DNA from: Penelope pileata
Lineage: Eukaryota; Chordata; Aves; Galliformes; Cracidae
Length of the DNA stretch: 64,000 bases
Assembly (NCBI GenBank): GCA_013396635.1
Contig: WBMW01004965.1
Coordinates: forward strand, 146,821 to 210,820
Direction: 5' to 3'
Shown: positions 25,801-40,800 of the stretch, in pieces
How positions within the stretch are numbered: the first letter of the stretch is position 1
How the letters are laid out: each line of letters begins with the position of its first letter
Program-made: the position numbers and the translations under genes
Notes under the pieces: generated by a model
Databases searched by the model: none
What the model was told of the DNA's origin: nothing
The model's input: the letters and a program-made list of their open reading frames with translations, nothing else

Positions 25801-28800
25801 GCACTGCCAGTCTTCTGCCAACTGGTAATTGTGCTGTCTCACAATACTTCTACCATTTGCACATACCAAGACAACAATGACACCAGCAAGTCCATTTTCA
25901 TTTCACAGCAAGATCTGAATGCCACCTTATAAAATGGTAAAAGCTGCCTGAGTCAATCCATTCAATTTCTCCAGTTCTGCAACTGTTGAGGATCAAGGGT
26001 TGGGCAACTCACACAAACATTATTTACAAAGTAAACAGTGCTAAAGTATTTAGCACTTACAAAGGCATCTTTTTTTTTTGGATGGCCTGTGAGCACACAC
26101 AGAAGAATATAGTGCTTGTGTATACAAGTGACGCATGTATGAACTAGAATAAAAATGCACAGAACTCCACAAGACCAGACAAGGAGCCGTGGAGGCTGGT
26201 GTACCTACAGGTGGGTGGATAAAAGGTACAAGTGGATACTGAGCAAACGTGCAGCACCAACTAGAAATACTACACGACATATCAGCTGTGGTTAGAAATG
26301 CTCTGAGGATCCTTCAGCTTCTTTATCTCCTGATCATTTCTGATACGACTGTTATGCAGACCTCCAACATTAAGGGAGAAAGAACAAGTGGAAGAATTTA
26401 GTGATCCCCAAGCATTAGAAAAAGAGAAGACTGGGCTTTCCAAGACTACTAGCTGGGAGAACAGATGGTAGCTGGCCATTCACCAATCCAGAGGCAAGTC
26501 TCAAGTATTTCATTAACACTGAATTTGAACATAACAGCATGAATGCGTTTCTTCCTTTGTTCTTTGCCCTGAAAGCCCAGCTGCAAAATCATTTTAACTT
26601 TATTTATATACTGGAAGAAAAAGGAAGCAAAGTCCCAACAAGAATTTTACATGGAAGAGTGCCCAAGTTTTACTATTAGAATATATGGGATGTAATTTCA
26701 GGCATAGTTAAGATGGTTATAAAAGTTGAACTATAAAACTTCTGCTTTAAAGCAGAAACACTCATAAGTACCACAGATCATCATTCAGAAAATTTTAATC
26801 TACAAGGTGTATGGAAACCAATTTAACAACATGGCACACAAAGTACAAATAGCTTACTAATTCAAACACAGCCTTACCTGTTCCTGTTCCAGTTGGGTCA
26901 CCTCCTTGGATCTGCAGAATTAAAACAAAGTCAATAGGTTACATGATATATCTGTGTGAAAAACATTAAATACAAGCTATAAAAGCCAATTCTGCTCAAT
27001 TTTCTTTCTTCCATACCATGTAATATTGACAAGTTAGCATCAAGGAAGCCATTACTACTTATTTCGAGCTTCTTTTATCAGCTGGCTGTCATCTCCTACA
27101 TTACTTACCCAAGAGCAAAATGACAGTTTTATAAAAAATAATAGGTCTCATGGGTAAATAAGGAAAATAAACAGTCTCAGATGGATTAATCAGATCATCC
27201 TTTCTATTATGTACTAGGGTGTAACCTGCTCTTTAACTGATGATGCGTTGCTTTTGGAACAGAAAAGGCTTTATAATTTTCTACCAATCCTACACGTGAT
27301 GTGAAGGCAAGAAATCAGGAGATGTGGAATATTTTTAATATTTGAATCCATATTTCATGGTATCCCTCTTACTACCTGCAGTGGGAAAAATTTCCATGTG
27401 AAACCAATCATTTAGCAACAAAATTAATCACTTTATATATATATATATATATATACACACACAGGATCTACAGAAATAATATTCTGTAGTCCAACATCGG
27501 TAGAGGGAGTGTGACACAATTAGCCACACAGCAATAGCACACAGGCACAATTCTAATGGTAAGTTTAACAATATACTCCCTGCCAGAAGGAAAAAGCTTT
27601 TTTTTTTTTTNNNNNNNNNNNNNNNNNTTTTTTAGGATGGCAGGATGGAATGTAACATTCAGTAATGTCCTCTGAAAGATGTGCACTGCCTTCAGGATCA
27701 GGCTGCTAATTCTTTTGAAAGGAAGTCACAGAACAACTACCTGGACTGTACCTATGTAAATAAAGGTCATATTTCCAGGACTTTCAATGGATTGTGGTAG
27801 CAATAAGATGTTTCAAGGACTCATCTTCTTATAACATCTGGCAAATCTTAATGTAAAACTGAAAATGTATTAGAACAAACTATTAACTAGGCATGGTGAG
27901 TAACCAAATCTAAGTTTCAAATGTGAGAAATAAACCTCTGAATGCAAACCAAGCCCTTTCAGACTACCAAAATGAGTTACTAGGTACATCTCTCCCAGAA
28001 AGACTCTAAATCACTCCTGTAGCATCGTATCTTGGTATCTTTATAAAATTTTGATACCTTTGTTAAAGCCTGGTATATGCTTACAAAATCTGATTTAAAA
28101 ATTGCTAATGACTTAAATTCATAAAATACTGAACACAGTGGACCAAATTGAGCCAATTGTGTATGCTGACTGGTATAGCTAATCTCATATTCTAAGAATA
28201 TGATTAGAATGACCAGCAAGTTTGAATTCACACTACTCATTGCTGTGAGATGCAGCTTCCCTTATATGAGAACATATTTTGCTTCTTTCTACCAGCTGTG
28301 CTCAATAGTATACAAAGGCCAATAGTTCACAACTATATACAGAACGTTCAAATATAAGTTGAAAGCTTAGATCTTTGACTACCAAAGTCAACCTTCTGGT
28401 TGATTAAGTGCTTTTGAAGTCCTTCGTATCCTGAAGCACTCTCAGGAAAGGATGATGTGAGAGTATCCAAGCACCACAACCTGCAACAGAAATTCAGCTA
28501 CTTTCTGTTGTTTCATCTGAACTGGATTTCAACAGGACACAGAATTACACATTCAAATTAGCATCTCTCTCCCTTTCTGTTTATCAGCCACCCACCTGCA
28601 GCTTGGGGAAGATAACAAGAGCCTTGCCAAGGCAATGACTCCCAAAGGCTTTGTCTGGAATGCCACACCACTAAATGCTCTGTGACAGTATTAGTCAGAG
28701 ACAGTTGTTAGTAAGACTAGTAACTACAAACTCAGTAAGTTGGGGCAATCCTAGTTCTGGAGGTATACTTTAATATACTTCTATTGCAAGTTGTCATGCA

Positions 28801-31800
28801 AAGAAACTAAAACTCAAGCCAAATAAGTATTTTGAGAACATCATGTATTGTGTATTACACAGGATTTGGTCAATACTCACCACAAAATTACGAATTGATC
28901 TGTGAAAAATTGTTCCATCGTAATAGTTCTTTTTGCACAATTTGATAAAATTTTCACACGTTCGGGGTGTCTGAAAGACAAATAGAAGTTTTATACAGGC
29001 AATACCTTGAGACAATCAAATTGGTCATTACACTGTTTACAGGAATCACTTTTCATTGTGTCTCACAAAGAAACAATCATGCAGGACTCTTGAAGAGGAA
29101 TGAGTCTCCATCCCTACAGAATATAAATATATGCTTTTTTAAAGTATATTGGAGAGACATAAGTATGTTATATAAATTAAACCCAGACGTTTCCAATTAA
29201 CACAAAGAATGATTAAACAGTAACTCAGATAATGTGGACTCCCAGTAGACATGATGATAGTGAAAGCAGGCAACCTCATGCTTTCAAGTAACTTAATTCC
29301 AGCAATGTATGACAACCCAGTTCCCAGTGGGCACTGAAAAAAGTTCATTTCCCAGAGTAAGAAAGAACCTGACTTCTCTACTTCACTATTGAAAAATGAG
29401 CACATTGAAGCTAACTGGAAGAGAAGGATTTGGTCCTCTTCACAACTTGGAACTGAAAATGGGACAGATTCTAGAAGTCACCATTTGAGAACTGGTCCAG
29501 CCGTAGGAAAAACTAAAAAAACAAATGAACAACAACTTGTTTTCAAATATCTGAAAAAAAAATGTTGAATACATTGTTCACTTGTAATTTCTTTTTATAG
29601 TGTAAATAGAAGCTATTTATTTGAACTCATGAGCCATAACATTCAAACAGTACCTTCTGAAAACTTTTGCTGTATTCCTAATTACCCTCCCTCTGTAATT
29701 ATACAGATATTCTTCTCTGCAGTATTAAAATAACTTCACACACATGAAAGTGCAAAATATATGCACAGAAACATCCCATTTTCTATACCTGAACATGTTT
29801 TTTTTACCTCTACAAGGTATTACGTGCATAAACATGTTCCAGGTTTACCTAAAAAAACCCATCTAACTAATCTGAGTAGTTTCAGACTTTGAAAATACAC
29901 CTATTGTTGTATGTGCTTGCAATAAAAGCCCCCACGAGTCACGATATCTGTAAACAAACACAAGACTTGAAACCTCTTTTTGAAAGATTCATTTTGCACT
30001 GATATATTCTTGGTCTTACCACTAGTCTGAAAGCTGCCAAAAGACAGAGAGAGACTCAGACATGCAATCTGAAGTGGCTTAAAAGCAAAAAAAAAATACA
30101 GCCCAGGGATATATTGTTAAAATAAGGCACGTCTAATCACAATCTTTTAAGAGTGAAATAATCTCTATTGATTTAGAAGTAGCTCCATACAATTATTCAT
30201 CCTGAACCATCCAGAACCTCAATTTTCTGTGATAATTTCTCATCTGAAACACAATCCTTCTCACCACTGTACACACTGAAATGCCCCTTAATTATTCAAC
30301 CAAACTCTACCTTCCATAGCATTTGGAATTCTTTAATAATTCTTTCTTAATTATTCTACAAAGATAGCAAACAGTCAGTTGTCAGCTAACATAACTGGAA
30401 ATATAAGTTCTAATCTTACATACTTCATTACAGAGTTAAAATGGTAATGCTTTATGGTAGAATGACACTAAGATGTTTATTTTGGCAGCATCCTGAGGGC
30501 AACTTGTAGACATATTCCATAAAAAACTGTTCCAAGTAACAGGAGGTTTTCCTATGGTTTCAATGTTCATCAGCAAATTTGAAAACTTTTATCTGAACTG
30601 GACACATATGCTTGAAAATCATCTTTGAACACAACCTTTCAAGTAAAATTCAGTCCCCAAAGAATCATTTCTGCAGTGTATGCTGCCCTTACAAGACAAT
30701 ATTGTAACAACCTCGGTCCTACAGCAGTGCTATCAGTTATCACTCATGAAAAATGTCAGTAAGGATAAAAATAAGATTAAAAGTTTTCTTTTTGAATCGG
30801 AAACGTAATCAGCAGCTTTTAGCCTAAGGCACTTTACCTCCTCAGAACTGAACACTCCTTAGAGAGAAAAACACAGTTAATAAGTTCTCTGGGGGGAATA
30901 CAGCAACATGTAATTAATTTTTTAAGAAAAATGAAATCAGGCAAAAGATTAAGTCCCTTATTGATAGATACCAAAGTTTTAAAATTGCACAAAGTTGATA
31001 ACCCAGAACATATTTCCTGTTTATTTTCAATACATGATTTGTAAAACATACACCAAAAAATTGGCCCTACTAATGTGTTCTTTATGCAGTACCTGTGCTG
31101 GCCCTTCTCTTTAATTGTTTTCTATCTTTTCCCAGAAACAGGCTTTTCAAATGCTACTGCAGAAATATTTTGTGTACATGCAATAATAATTTCACTGCAA
31201 GGTTTTCTTGAAATAATTGCCATATTGGTTCCCATGGTCACCTCATGCATCATACAGACACACTTGGTAATGTTGCTAAGGAACTGTCTACCTGCCATTG
31301 CCTTTTGTGGTGGTTTTTAGTAGAGACACAAATAGAAAGGTCTGCATTCAAGCAGTAACAAACCTGTTTCAGTCATGATCTAGAATATTTGGCTCAGATT
31401 ATCTAATTTATTCAAAGCAGTCGATGTTCTTGCCAAATCTCACACTGCCAAGCACATTTCAACAACTGTTTTAAGCAGCATCCTGTCCAAAGGAGAAGAA
31501 AAGGGCTTGAGGTTCATGGGGAAGGTGCAGAACAAAGTTGCATTCTGCACTGACCACACAAACATTACCAGTCTTTGAAGTCTTTGTTTCAACTACACAG
31601 ACTGCTGAGAAACGTATGTAAACAGACCCAACTTCGTTACCTGAGCGTATGATCTTGTGGAAGATGTAAGACTCAGTCTTGGAATGCAAACACGCCTACT
31701 TTTTCAGAAACTTCCTCCACACCACGTGCCTCACACCAGTTCTGAAGGAGGAAGGGATGATCAAGGCACCTGGAAATGCACAAAGTGCAGCAGGCAAAGC

Positions 31801-34800
31801 TGGCTTCTTGTTGGCTTATTACTGACAACGGACTCCGGGTTGTTTTTACTTCTGGCTGTTCTTGTCTCCAATTAACATGAACAGCAACAGTTAACTTCTC
31901 CCTCTCTATTCTCCTTACAATAAGCAGGAAATGATTTACATTATTTTATCCTGCTATAACTTAGACATATGTAAGAAAGTCAAGGTAAAAATGTCACCTT
32001 CTTTTGCAATCCTGTTGATTTGAAGGTCAACAGTTGAAAAAAAGGTGATGTTTTAAATCAACTGCAGCAGTTTTTCAGAAGGCTGCAGTGACAGACCCAA
32101 GAAGCCAAACTGAAAAATTGTGGAAAGTTTTTCTCTCCAAAGAGCATGACAGGACAGTCCTGAGAAATCCTCCTTTTCTCTGGTCCAGATAGGACGACAT
32201 AAGTGAACGTGCCTCTGTATGATGTCCTACAACTTAAAGAAACTTGTACGCTCCCCAAAAGAAGAAAAAAAATGTTTATACTAAAATGATTCTCAGTTTG
32301 CAGCTCTCCTTTCTCATCAGTTAAAATGGGTCACTCCATTTGTAAAAGTTAACAACTCACAATTTGTATTGGACAGCTGAGAGCCAACCAGAAGAAGAAC
32401 AAAAACCTGTGACACCCCTGTTGCCAAGGTACACGAGATGGGAAAAAAGAGGAGGTTGAGTTGTTGCTATGACTGCAAGCAAGAAGGCTTTACTATGGGA
32501 AAAGCTAATCATTTCAGAATGCTTCATCCCTTGAGAATCTGCATGAACCTTGAAGAGAAATTTCACACTAAGCATTCAGAAGCTGTCATCTGCACATCTG
32601 TATAATTTCCTTGTGCTAATTCCACTCCCCTTTCATTTCTTTTTGTCTCTCTAAATTGGATGAACTGTTGTAGTTGCACTAAAATACTGTGCATTTTCCA
32701 TTAATCCCATGCATCAAAGCAGAAATAATCTGAAATAATGAAAAGCAGATTCCTCATGAATTAAAATTGCATTCTACAGCCTTCATCTTATCACACAAAT
32801 GCCAGAATCCTCCTATTAAGAGGCATGAACTAGTGATGGAAATTTTTAAGGCTTCAAACTAAGCTTTTTATTTATTTATTTATTTAAACATGGGTCTCTT
32901 TTGGCTTTTTTTTTTTTTTAAAAAAACTGTAGAGCATTTACACTCTTAATTGTCCTAGCTCTTCTAGAACAAATAGTTCTAATGCATAAGCCACAAAGAG
33001 GTGATTTGGTAAGGCTTAAACTCAGTTCTCCCCACCCCTTTCAATCTGCAATCCCCAGAGCTTACCTGTCCCAGAGGAACAAACCTGTCCTAACAAAAGC
33101 TTGGCTTCATTTAGGGCTTAGTCAAAGGCAGTGTTACAACCATAACAACGGAGCAGTCTCAGGAATCACCATCTAAGAAGGTCTGCACCCTCCACTAAGT
33201 CATCAGAAAAAAAATGGACATATAAATGTTTTTCGTGCATTTCAATGCAAAATCTGGAAGGCAGATTAAGCCACCCTCTTTCACTTTGCACCAAATGGAC
33301 CACGAGCACACTCAGTCTGTTTCAGAAAAAGAGGGACAAGAAAACCCAAAACTCTACAAGCCCACTGCAAAAGCACGGGGAGAATTTCAGTGTGAGAGCT
33401 CAAAACTTTCCTCCTGCAGAAAAACTCAGGACTGTACATCCTGTTATCACCTCCTGCCAGCTCTGCCTTCCTTTAAAACAATTCTCCAACATGTGGGAGG
33501 GGATCATCTGGTGACAGGTTATGGTAACAAACAACAGCTGCCTGCTGTGGATCGATTCAGAGAAGAAACAGTTCCTGCAAAGGAGATCAACCTTCTCAAC
33601 CTGGTCATACAGTCAGCAAACACATTCAGACCAATTTGTGATCTATGATCAGAAGAGCACAGCTCCAATGAGATAGGAAAGATGAAAGCATCAGGGAGGG
33701 CACTGTGGGGTAAATCACTTGGCTAGACCCTTGCTGATACTTGAAAAAAGAATCAGAACAAGCAAACCATGCCTCAGGAAAAATATTGCTGACTTGATAG
33801 CAAACATTTACCTATTTTGCTACCTCAAAGCACCCCAGCTTTCTCAGAACAAACAGCAGAACTATTGCATTCTCATTACACACAAACCTATGATAATTTA
33901 ATTTGCTATTTAGCAAAGATTCGAGCAGATTGCTAAATTTCACTTTTCAGAAGCGCTTTTCAGTTCTGACATGAACAATACTACTGAAAACATTTTCAAA
34001 ATCTAAGACACTTAGCTTAGACAAGATGCCAATAAGAAATGACACACCCCAGCTTTATTTTTCACATTTTTGCAAGTTGAGAACAATTCAAGTTAAAGAG
34101 GATCTCTAATTCACTCATCTAATCTGTCAGTGTCAACTGCTAGCTCTCCAGAGGCAGAGTCCTCATTCCTAGCTGCAGTCACTACTTTCCCTCTAACTTT
34201 TTATTGTAGCAGTAGAAAACAATCCTTCTCCCCTCCAATCCAAAAGTCACAGAGGGTGGAGGAGCTTGTCAGGCAGAGCAGTGCAGGGCTGGCTGCCAGC
34301 AAATACGACACAGCATCACTAGGTGCAGTCTAAAGGAGGACTCAAACTGCTTAAGTAACCTCCAGCAGCTGCAAAGTTTGGGGCATTGCAGGTCCCACAG
34401 CATCTCCCTGGCATTGCTTCAGTGTGCAGCTGGCACATAAATTCTACCTTTTAAGCACGCTGTAATCACTTCCACGTTAGACAGAGAAGCTCTGGTAGCT
34501 GTCAGCCTCCCAAGGTCACCCTGTTCTCACCAGAGGAGCCGTGGCACAAACATGAAACATGTCAGAGGAAGATGAAGAGCAGCAGCTGTGTAACTCCAAA
34601 CCGCCTGCCTCATCCTCAGGTTTGGGATCACTAAGTGGCAGACGCAGCTGGTATGGGGTTCACGCACCGTCAAATGTCAAAAAGCAAAAGAGAGCCCAAT
34701 AATGATTGATCCCCTCTGCCAGATCCAGCTTGCCAGGGGTGCTAGGGAGGCAGAAAGGTCCAAATGTGAAAAATGTATTCCCAGATACCCAAAGCCAGAG

Positions 34801-37800
34801 GATACCAGGAAACTGTGCAGAAAAAGCTCCATGGTGCAGGGGTGAGTGTGCAGGGAGCTGGGTGCCCACCTTCCTCATCCCCATGCTGAGCAGCCCATTC
34901 TGTCTGGGGGGGCTCCACTGCCCCTGCAACGCTGCAAAACAGCACTGAGGAAGAAATGGCAGCAGTCAGATAAAGCATTTCCCACTCATATCTCACAAGA
35001 AAATGCCTTTCCTATTTCAAACATACCTGTTATGTCCCAAAAGTTAACAATATTTTAAATATCAGCTTCTATCTCTAAGAACAGCCAAGAAACGACCTGT
35101 TAATCAATGTGGCTGCACAGAGTCTTTCCACCCCCAGTCACAAAGAGCAATAGCTCTGTCTGCCACTGTAGCACTTGGAGGAAAAAACACACCAGGAAAT
35201 AAAAACTTCCACTCTAACAAACATTTTTATCTAAGTGTTCTGCTACTGGAAAAGGATGGTTTTGCTCATTTGTTTTTAGCTTCTGTTGACCAGAACTTTC
35301 AAAGCTAAAAGTTGCAGTTCCTTCTGCAATGACATATTTTGATGAAAAATACGAAAATTACCACCATGCCAAGCTATTGACAACGACTATATTTCACCCT
35401 TACAACCATATTACAGAATAAACAAGATACTGGTAAAACATCAGCCGTATGTTTTTCAGACAGCTGGCAGAAAGTGAGCAGAATGGACGTTTAATTAAGA
35501 AAGAAATGAAGAGATTCAGGAAGACGCAGGGACCTTGTCATGCAAGGAAGTCAAAGGATTTTTTAAGGAACTCAGTTCTTTCCCACTGGAAATGGATAAG
35601 TTCATAAGCTTCTGATCTTTGGCACAGTCCCTCACACAAAAGGACAGATGATTTCAAAGAACGGGGACTAGATTACACATTTATAGATCACAGGCGTATT
35701 TAACAGGTCAGAGGGCCTAAAAGATTAAAACATCACTGTCAGTAGAATAATGGCTTCTTCAGATAGTTATGCCAAGACATCATCATTAAGTAAAGTTTGC
35801 CAGGTCCTAAAACCTCAAAAAGCATCTGTGGAGTGCTGGATGGAGCTTTGAAATCTATCTCACATTCTTCTTTGTTCTGCCAACTTGCCCTTAAACCTTC
35901 AAGTATTAAATCAGAGAGACACAAGGGAATTAACAAAACGTGACGTGACAGCTATGGATTAGCATTCATTTACCAACGAGCACATGTTTAGCCACCAGAA
36001 CATTACTCCATAGTGACCACTTGTACAAGGAGAACTTAACAGAAGAGAAAAGGGAGGCAGCACACCAAACAACCTGCCCATCATTCTGACAGGACCTTCT
36101 GGAGTGGTTTTTTTTTTTTTTAATTTGTATGTTTGTTTTAAATATACACATATCCTGATTCTGTGATATTTCCATGGTACAATGAAAATACAAAAGCACA
36201 AGCACTGAACAAGAAAGGCTCAAAGCAACCTAGAGGCAAAGGCAGGTATTTTTATTCCCTTTCAGAGGTGCAGAGACTTGGAGCCTGCCCCTGTCTGTTC
36301 TTAGGCAGGGCTCCTGATCTGAACAGGCAGGCTGCTCGTGTAGCTGCACTGCAGCAACCAGGTATACATGTTACTTCCTGGGAATTCAAAATTATACTCA
36401 TATTTATTGCTCACTGTGAGGTGACAAATAGGTTGCCAATGATTTTAAAAAAATAAAATCCATACCCAAACTACCCAAATGATGCAGCCGTATCACGTCA
36501 GCAGCAAAGGCACAGAAATCAGAGTTTTCCAGCTCCTCCTTTTCCAGTATATCCATTACACCACACTGCTTTTCTACCTCCACTTCCAAGTCAATTTGAC
36601 TTTTTCCTCAGGGTAAAGCCTCCATCCTGCTTTAGGAGTTTGCTTCACCATCTACAAGGTTCAACTTCATCAATACAGCCACTAATAGAGCAGAATACAC
36701 ATATGATACAGGTTCCCAGAAGCAACCTGATCAAAGCAGCGAAAAGAATTCAAGGAAACTAGAAATACAGTAAATAAAATACAATAAATCTAAGGATATT
36801 CAGTGCCTTGCATCAATTGTTTCTTCATCACTTACTTATTTGGCAATGTGTAAGACTTGAGTTCAGAGAACAACATGCTGGATGTGTTACATCTTCTGTA
36901 CTAGTCAGAACTACTTCTGGCAAGTAGAATTTTGTAAATTTGTTTCCAATTAGTACAGACAACAAATGTTGCTTATGTGCAGTTGAACTCGGCTTCTTGG
37001 AAAATGTCCCTAACAAATGGCCATCTGATTATGTCCCCATCAGGAGGAACATACTGTATCTGAATGAGAAGACCAGGAGAAAAACAAATGGCACCAAAGA
37101 GCATCAGGCACGCCACTACCATGCAAACAGGAGGGAGAACAGTAGCGTGCCTTTGCTCATTTGCAGCACAAACTCCAGCTTATCTTCCAAAATCTCTATT
37201 GCTTTTTCTCAGGTCATTAACTTACACCACACATCACCTTTCTGGAACCTAAGTGAAGTTTTCTGGTCCTCTGAACAAGTGATTTCAAACACAGGATACC
37301 TGGATTCCAGTCCTATTTAATGCTCTCTTTCCGTGTCCTGTCACTAAGTAACTGATGACTTCAATCACACTGCAGCACCGATTTCCTACCCTGGATCAAT
37401 ACAAAACATTTCATGATTAGGCTTTTGGAGCTAGGAAGAATCTCATCACGACCAGTCTTATTGACTGGCACCTTAAGTACTAGCGTATGAAGATCCCTCA
37501 ATTTATTTTTAAGCAAGTTTCCACATGTACCTATAAACTGAACTCCAAACAACCCATACTGCCAGACTGCTCACAAAACCAGGGAAAATTGTTTCTGATC
37601 CAAAGAGAACTGGGATCAGAGCTGGGGACAGAGAGTAAGAATCCAAGGGGGAGGGGAAAAATGGTGTCAGGTAGACTTAAGCAACAGTGCAGACCACTCT
37701 GATTAGAACTGCAAGAATAATTTGTTTAAATAGAGCCCAAACCCATGAAAATGCAACAGAAGACTCCAAAGTGGACATGCACTCCATGACAGCAAATGTC

Positions 37801-40800
37801 ATTTGCTGTTCTCTATTTCAGCAAAAAGACTTCAACTCAAAATGTGTATTTAAATCTTGCCCATAAAACTATTTTAAAATGTAATTGGAATGTTCTAAGT
37901 CCTACCTCCAGACACAGGTATTCATTTATCACATTTATATAGCAACTTACGCTTCCGAAAGCGTTTCAGAATCACATTTTTGCAGTACTCTGCAATTACA
38001 AGCACTGCTAGGATGGCTTCCATAATAACCTAAGCACAGGATATCACTCAGCAGTTACAAAAAGGAACCTGTGGTCAGGTCAAGGCAACAACCAGTCAGA
38101 TAATGCTCAGTTTTTTAAAAAAGAAGTTAAGTACCACTGTAACATTGCTCATAAATCATACGCTTGCTCCTGCAGTTGCATTGCTTATGAGAGAGCGGAT
38201 GAATGAATTCCCCAACTTACACACATTTTGTCTGAATTCAAACAGCAATGGCAGCCTAATGCTGTTATCAGATCTCTCACTTACTCAAGTAGCACAGAAC
38301 TGTGTGTTGAATCCAGGGGCCCCAAATCTGCCGGCAATCTCTGCGGGCACCAAGACAGTACTTGGGCTGAACTTCGTTTCTCACTCCATTTCTTTCTGAA
38401 ACGCTGAGGCACTACCCATGCCAACTACACTGAAAGACATGAAGGCTGAGAAGTCAAGCACCAAAGAACCCATGAAACATTAATCTGGGCAGGCACTGTG
38501 ATACATTGCAACTCCATCAGACTGCATTCAAGGGGCCTAGCCACTGGGTCAGAGAGTGCCTGACCTGTGTTCTACACTTCTGCAGAAAACCAAAATCCTG
38601 CATATAAACTGTTTCACCACACAGCTCCAAATACTTGCCAGACCTGATTCAGCTTGTGCACTGAATGATCCAGGAGAGCAGATTAAAGAAAACATCACAT
38701 GACAAAATAATTAATACTACTACTGTGCATATTCACAAGCAGAGTGAACTGGAAGTGTTTTGAAGGCCTCGAATTTGGCATTTCCCTATTTTCCATCTGT
38801 TTTTGCAACCCCTATAGATCCACTGTGGCTGATCCGTGTATATGTGTGCAACCTATTTATGTATTATGTGTGTGTAAGATGTTTCTCTGTCCTACGCTGA
38901 GCTACCTTATATGCCTAACCTCAGTGTGACTCAGGAAAACCAAAGTTAGAAGCACAAGATCCTTATATAGTAAAGGGAGAAAAATAAGCATCTCCAGGAA
39001 GAACCGATTTAATAGACCTCGGACGATGACCTCAAGTGGATGTTGTGAAAATCTCCTTAAAGCAGCAAGTTTTTCCTACGTATTCTAAATTTAGATCTTC
39101 TTCCTCAGTTAAGCCAAAGGTCTGCTTAATTCACACAGATTTAATTGACACAAAGAAATGAAAGAAACAGATGGCCAGTGTTCACACAGGTCTGGTTGTG
39201 CAAAACAGCGCACAGTGTGTACATAAGGAAGCAGCGAGCGAAAGGGAGATGAATAGGGATTCATCCAGAAAAAAGGAAACACAATGGATATCATACAGGA
39301 AGTTTATAATAGGCAATTGAGCCTGGGTCCTCAGGACTGAGTGATACTGGTCACACGTGTGGCCAAAGAAACCATGCTGATAAGAATAGCTGCAGTCAGC
39401 CTGCATTAGCCAGGAGTCAGTTTCAGAACATATGGCAAAACAAATGATTCAGTGCAATCTGCTCATTCTGCTGCTTCCCCCAAATATTGCTGTACTAACA
39501 TCCTCTGCTTTTTGCCTTACTACAGTGTTACTATTTAAGAGCATGGAAGACACCTGTATGGATGACAGCAACCTACAGAATTACTAGCATGATAAGCTGC
39601 TGTGGAGATTCTCATAGTGTTTGTATAGATGAGCTTGAGATCATAGAATCATAGAATCATAGAATGGTTCAGGTTGGAAGGGACCTTAGAGATCATCTTG
39701 TTCCAACCCCCCTGCCATGGGCAAGGACACCTCCCACTAGACCAGGTTGCCCAAAGCCCCATCCAGCCTGGCTTTGAATACTTCCAGGGAGGGGGCATCA
39801 ATGACTTCTCTGGGCAACCTGTTCCAGTGTCTCACCACCCTCACAGTGAAGAATTTCTTCCTTATGTCCAGTNGATGCGGTAAGATGTTTACACATATCT
39901 TGTTCCTTTCTTGTGACAGAGAAAGGAAGAGAAAAAGCTGGCAGGACTGCCTTGCTTGCTCATTTTCCTTTCCCCCAGCTGTGCAAATGGTTAGGCAAAA
40001 AAGGATGCATCCTCCCAGCGCATCTCTGAATTCCACCTCAGGCACCCCAGGTCCCAGCCAGCATCTCTCTTTAGCTCTGTGAGGGTCATGACAAGCAACA
40101 GTTTCACCATTTAAACCCCAAAACATCTATGTTTAGACCTACAATTTCCCAAGCTAAAAATCTCAGTAAGCAAGGGAAGGTTTGGGCTTTATGTATTAAA
40201 AATATTTTCCTTTTATAGATATGCCTGTACAAATAAACAACCAAGCACGCTAGCAAGCAGTGACATCTGAGACGTCAGTGTTGCCACAACTCATCGGTCC
40301 AGCATGAGTCTTACCATGTTTATTATTGTAAAAGCCACAGATTTCCTGCAGAGCCAGGCTGTGTAAGAAAACTCTAGTCCATTGCTTTTTAAATGAATGT
40401 CTTCCACTTAACAGCAAAGACATTTGAAAACTTGAACCTTAAAAACTGAGACAGCAAGAAATTAAAAAGTATTGCAAGATCTTTGCTTATGTTTGTTCTG
40501 TAAAGCCCAGGACTTAGAAACAAATCTAACCATTTCTGGGGAACTTAACCAGGTGCATTCAGATTGACAGATTGCTTGATTTCACTGAGGTTCTTTTCCT
40601 GGTTCTGCCAGTAACCTGGTAGGTAACCTTGTCTCCTTTCTCTGTGCTCTTCTTTTTCCTCTCTGCCTTCCTTATCCAGTCACTGCTGGGGTCACTATAA
40701 TCTAAGCCCCTTGAAGCTCTGAACACAGCTTGACAGGTCATAAGTTGCTCCGCTAAAATGTGTGGGACTTCTCAAGAGCACATTTATACACACAGTAGTA

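Larger units (their letters stand above)
18712..26877 (-). other. PPIL2: PPIL2 intron, 8.2 kb
   Basis: This GT-AG intron between exons 10 and 9 contains an A run next to exon 10, T and A runs near 19034 and 19258, a GC-richer stretch near 20430-20650, a 12-base tandem repeat at 21192-21216 and a (TAAGC)n run near 23970-23988. No gene was recognised. Confidence 0.75.
26912..28880 (-). other. PPIL2: PPIL2 intron, 2.0 kb, with assembly gap
   Basis: This GT-AG intron between exons 9 and 8 contains a TA/CA dinucleotide repeat and a 17-base N gap within a T-rich run. No gene is visible. Confidence 0.8.

Noticed and set aside
33226..33648. 140-codon plus-strand frame inside the 12.4 kb intron
   Set aside because: No motif or signal peptide and no similarity that I recognise; expected by chance in a 64 kb window.
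39737..40126. 129-codon minus-strand frame
   Set aside because: Its C-terminal part is the CR1 ORF2 remnant and the rest is unrelated flank; not a host gene.
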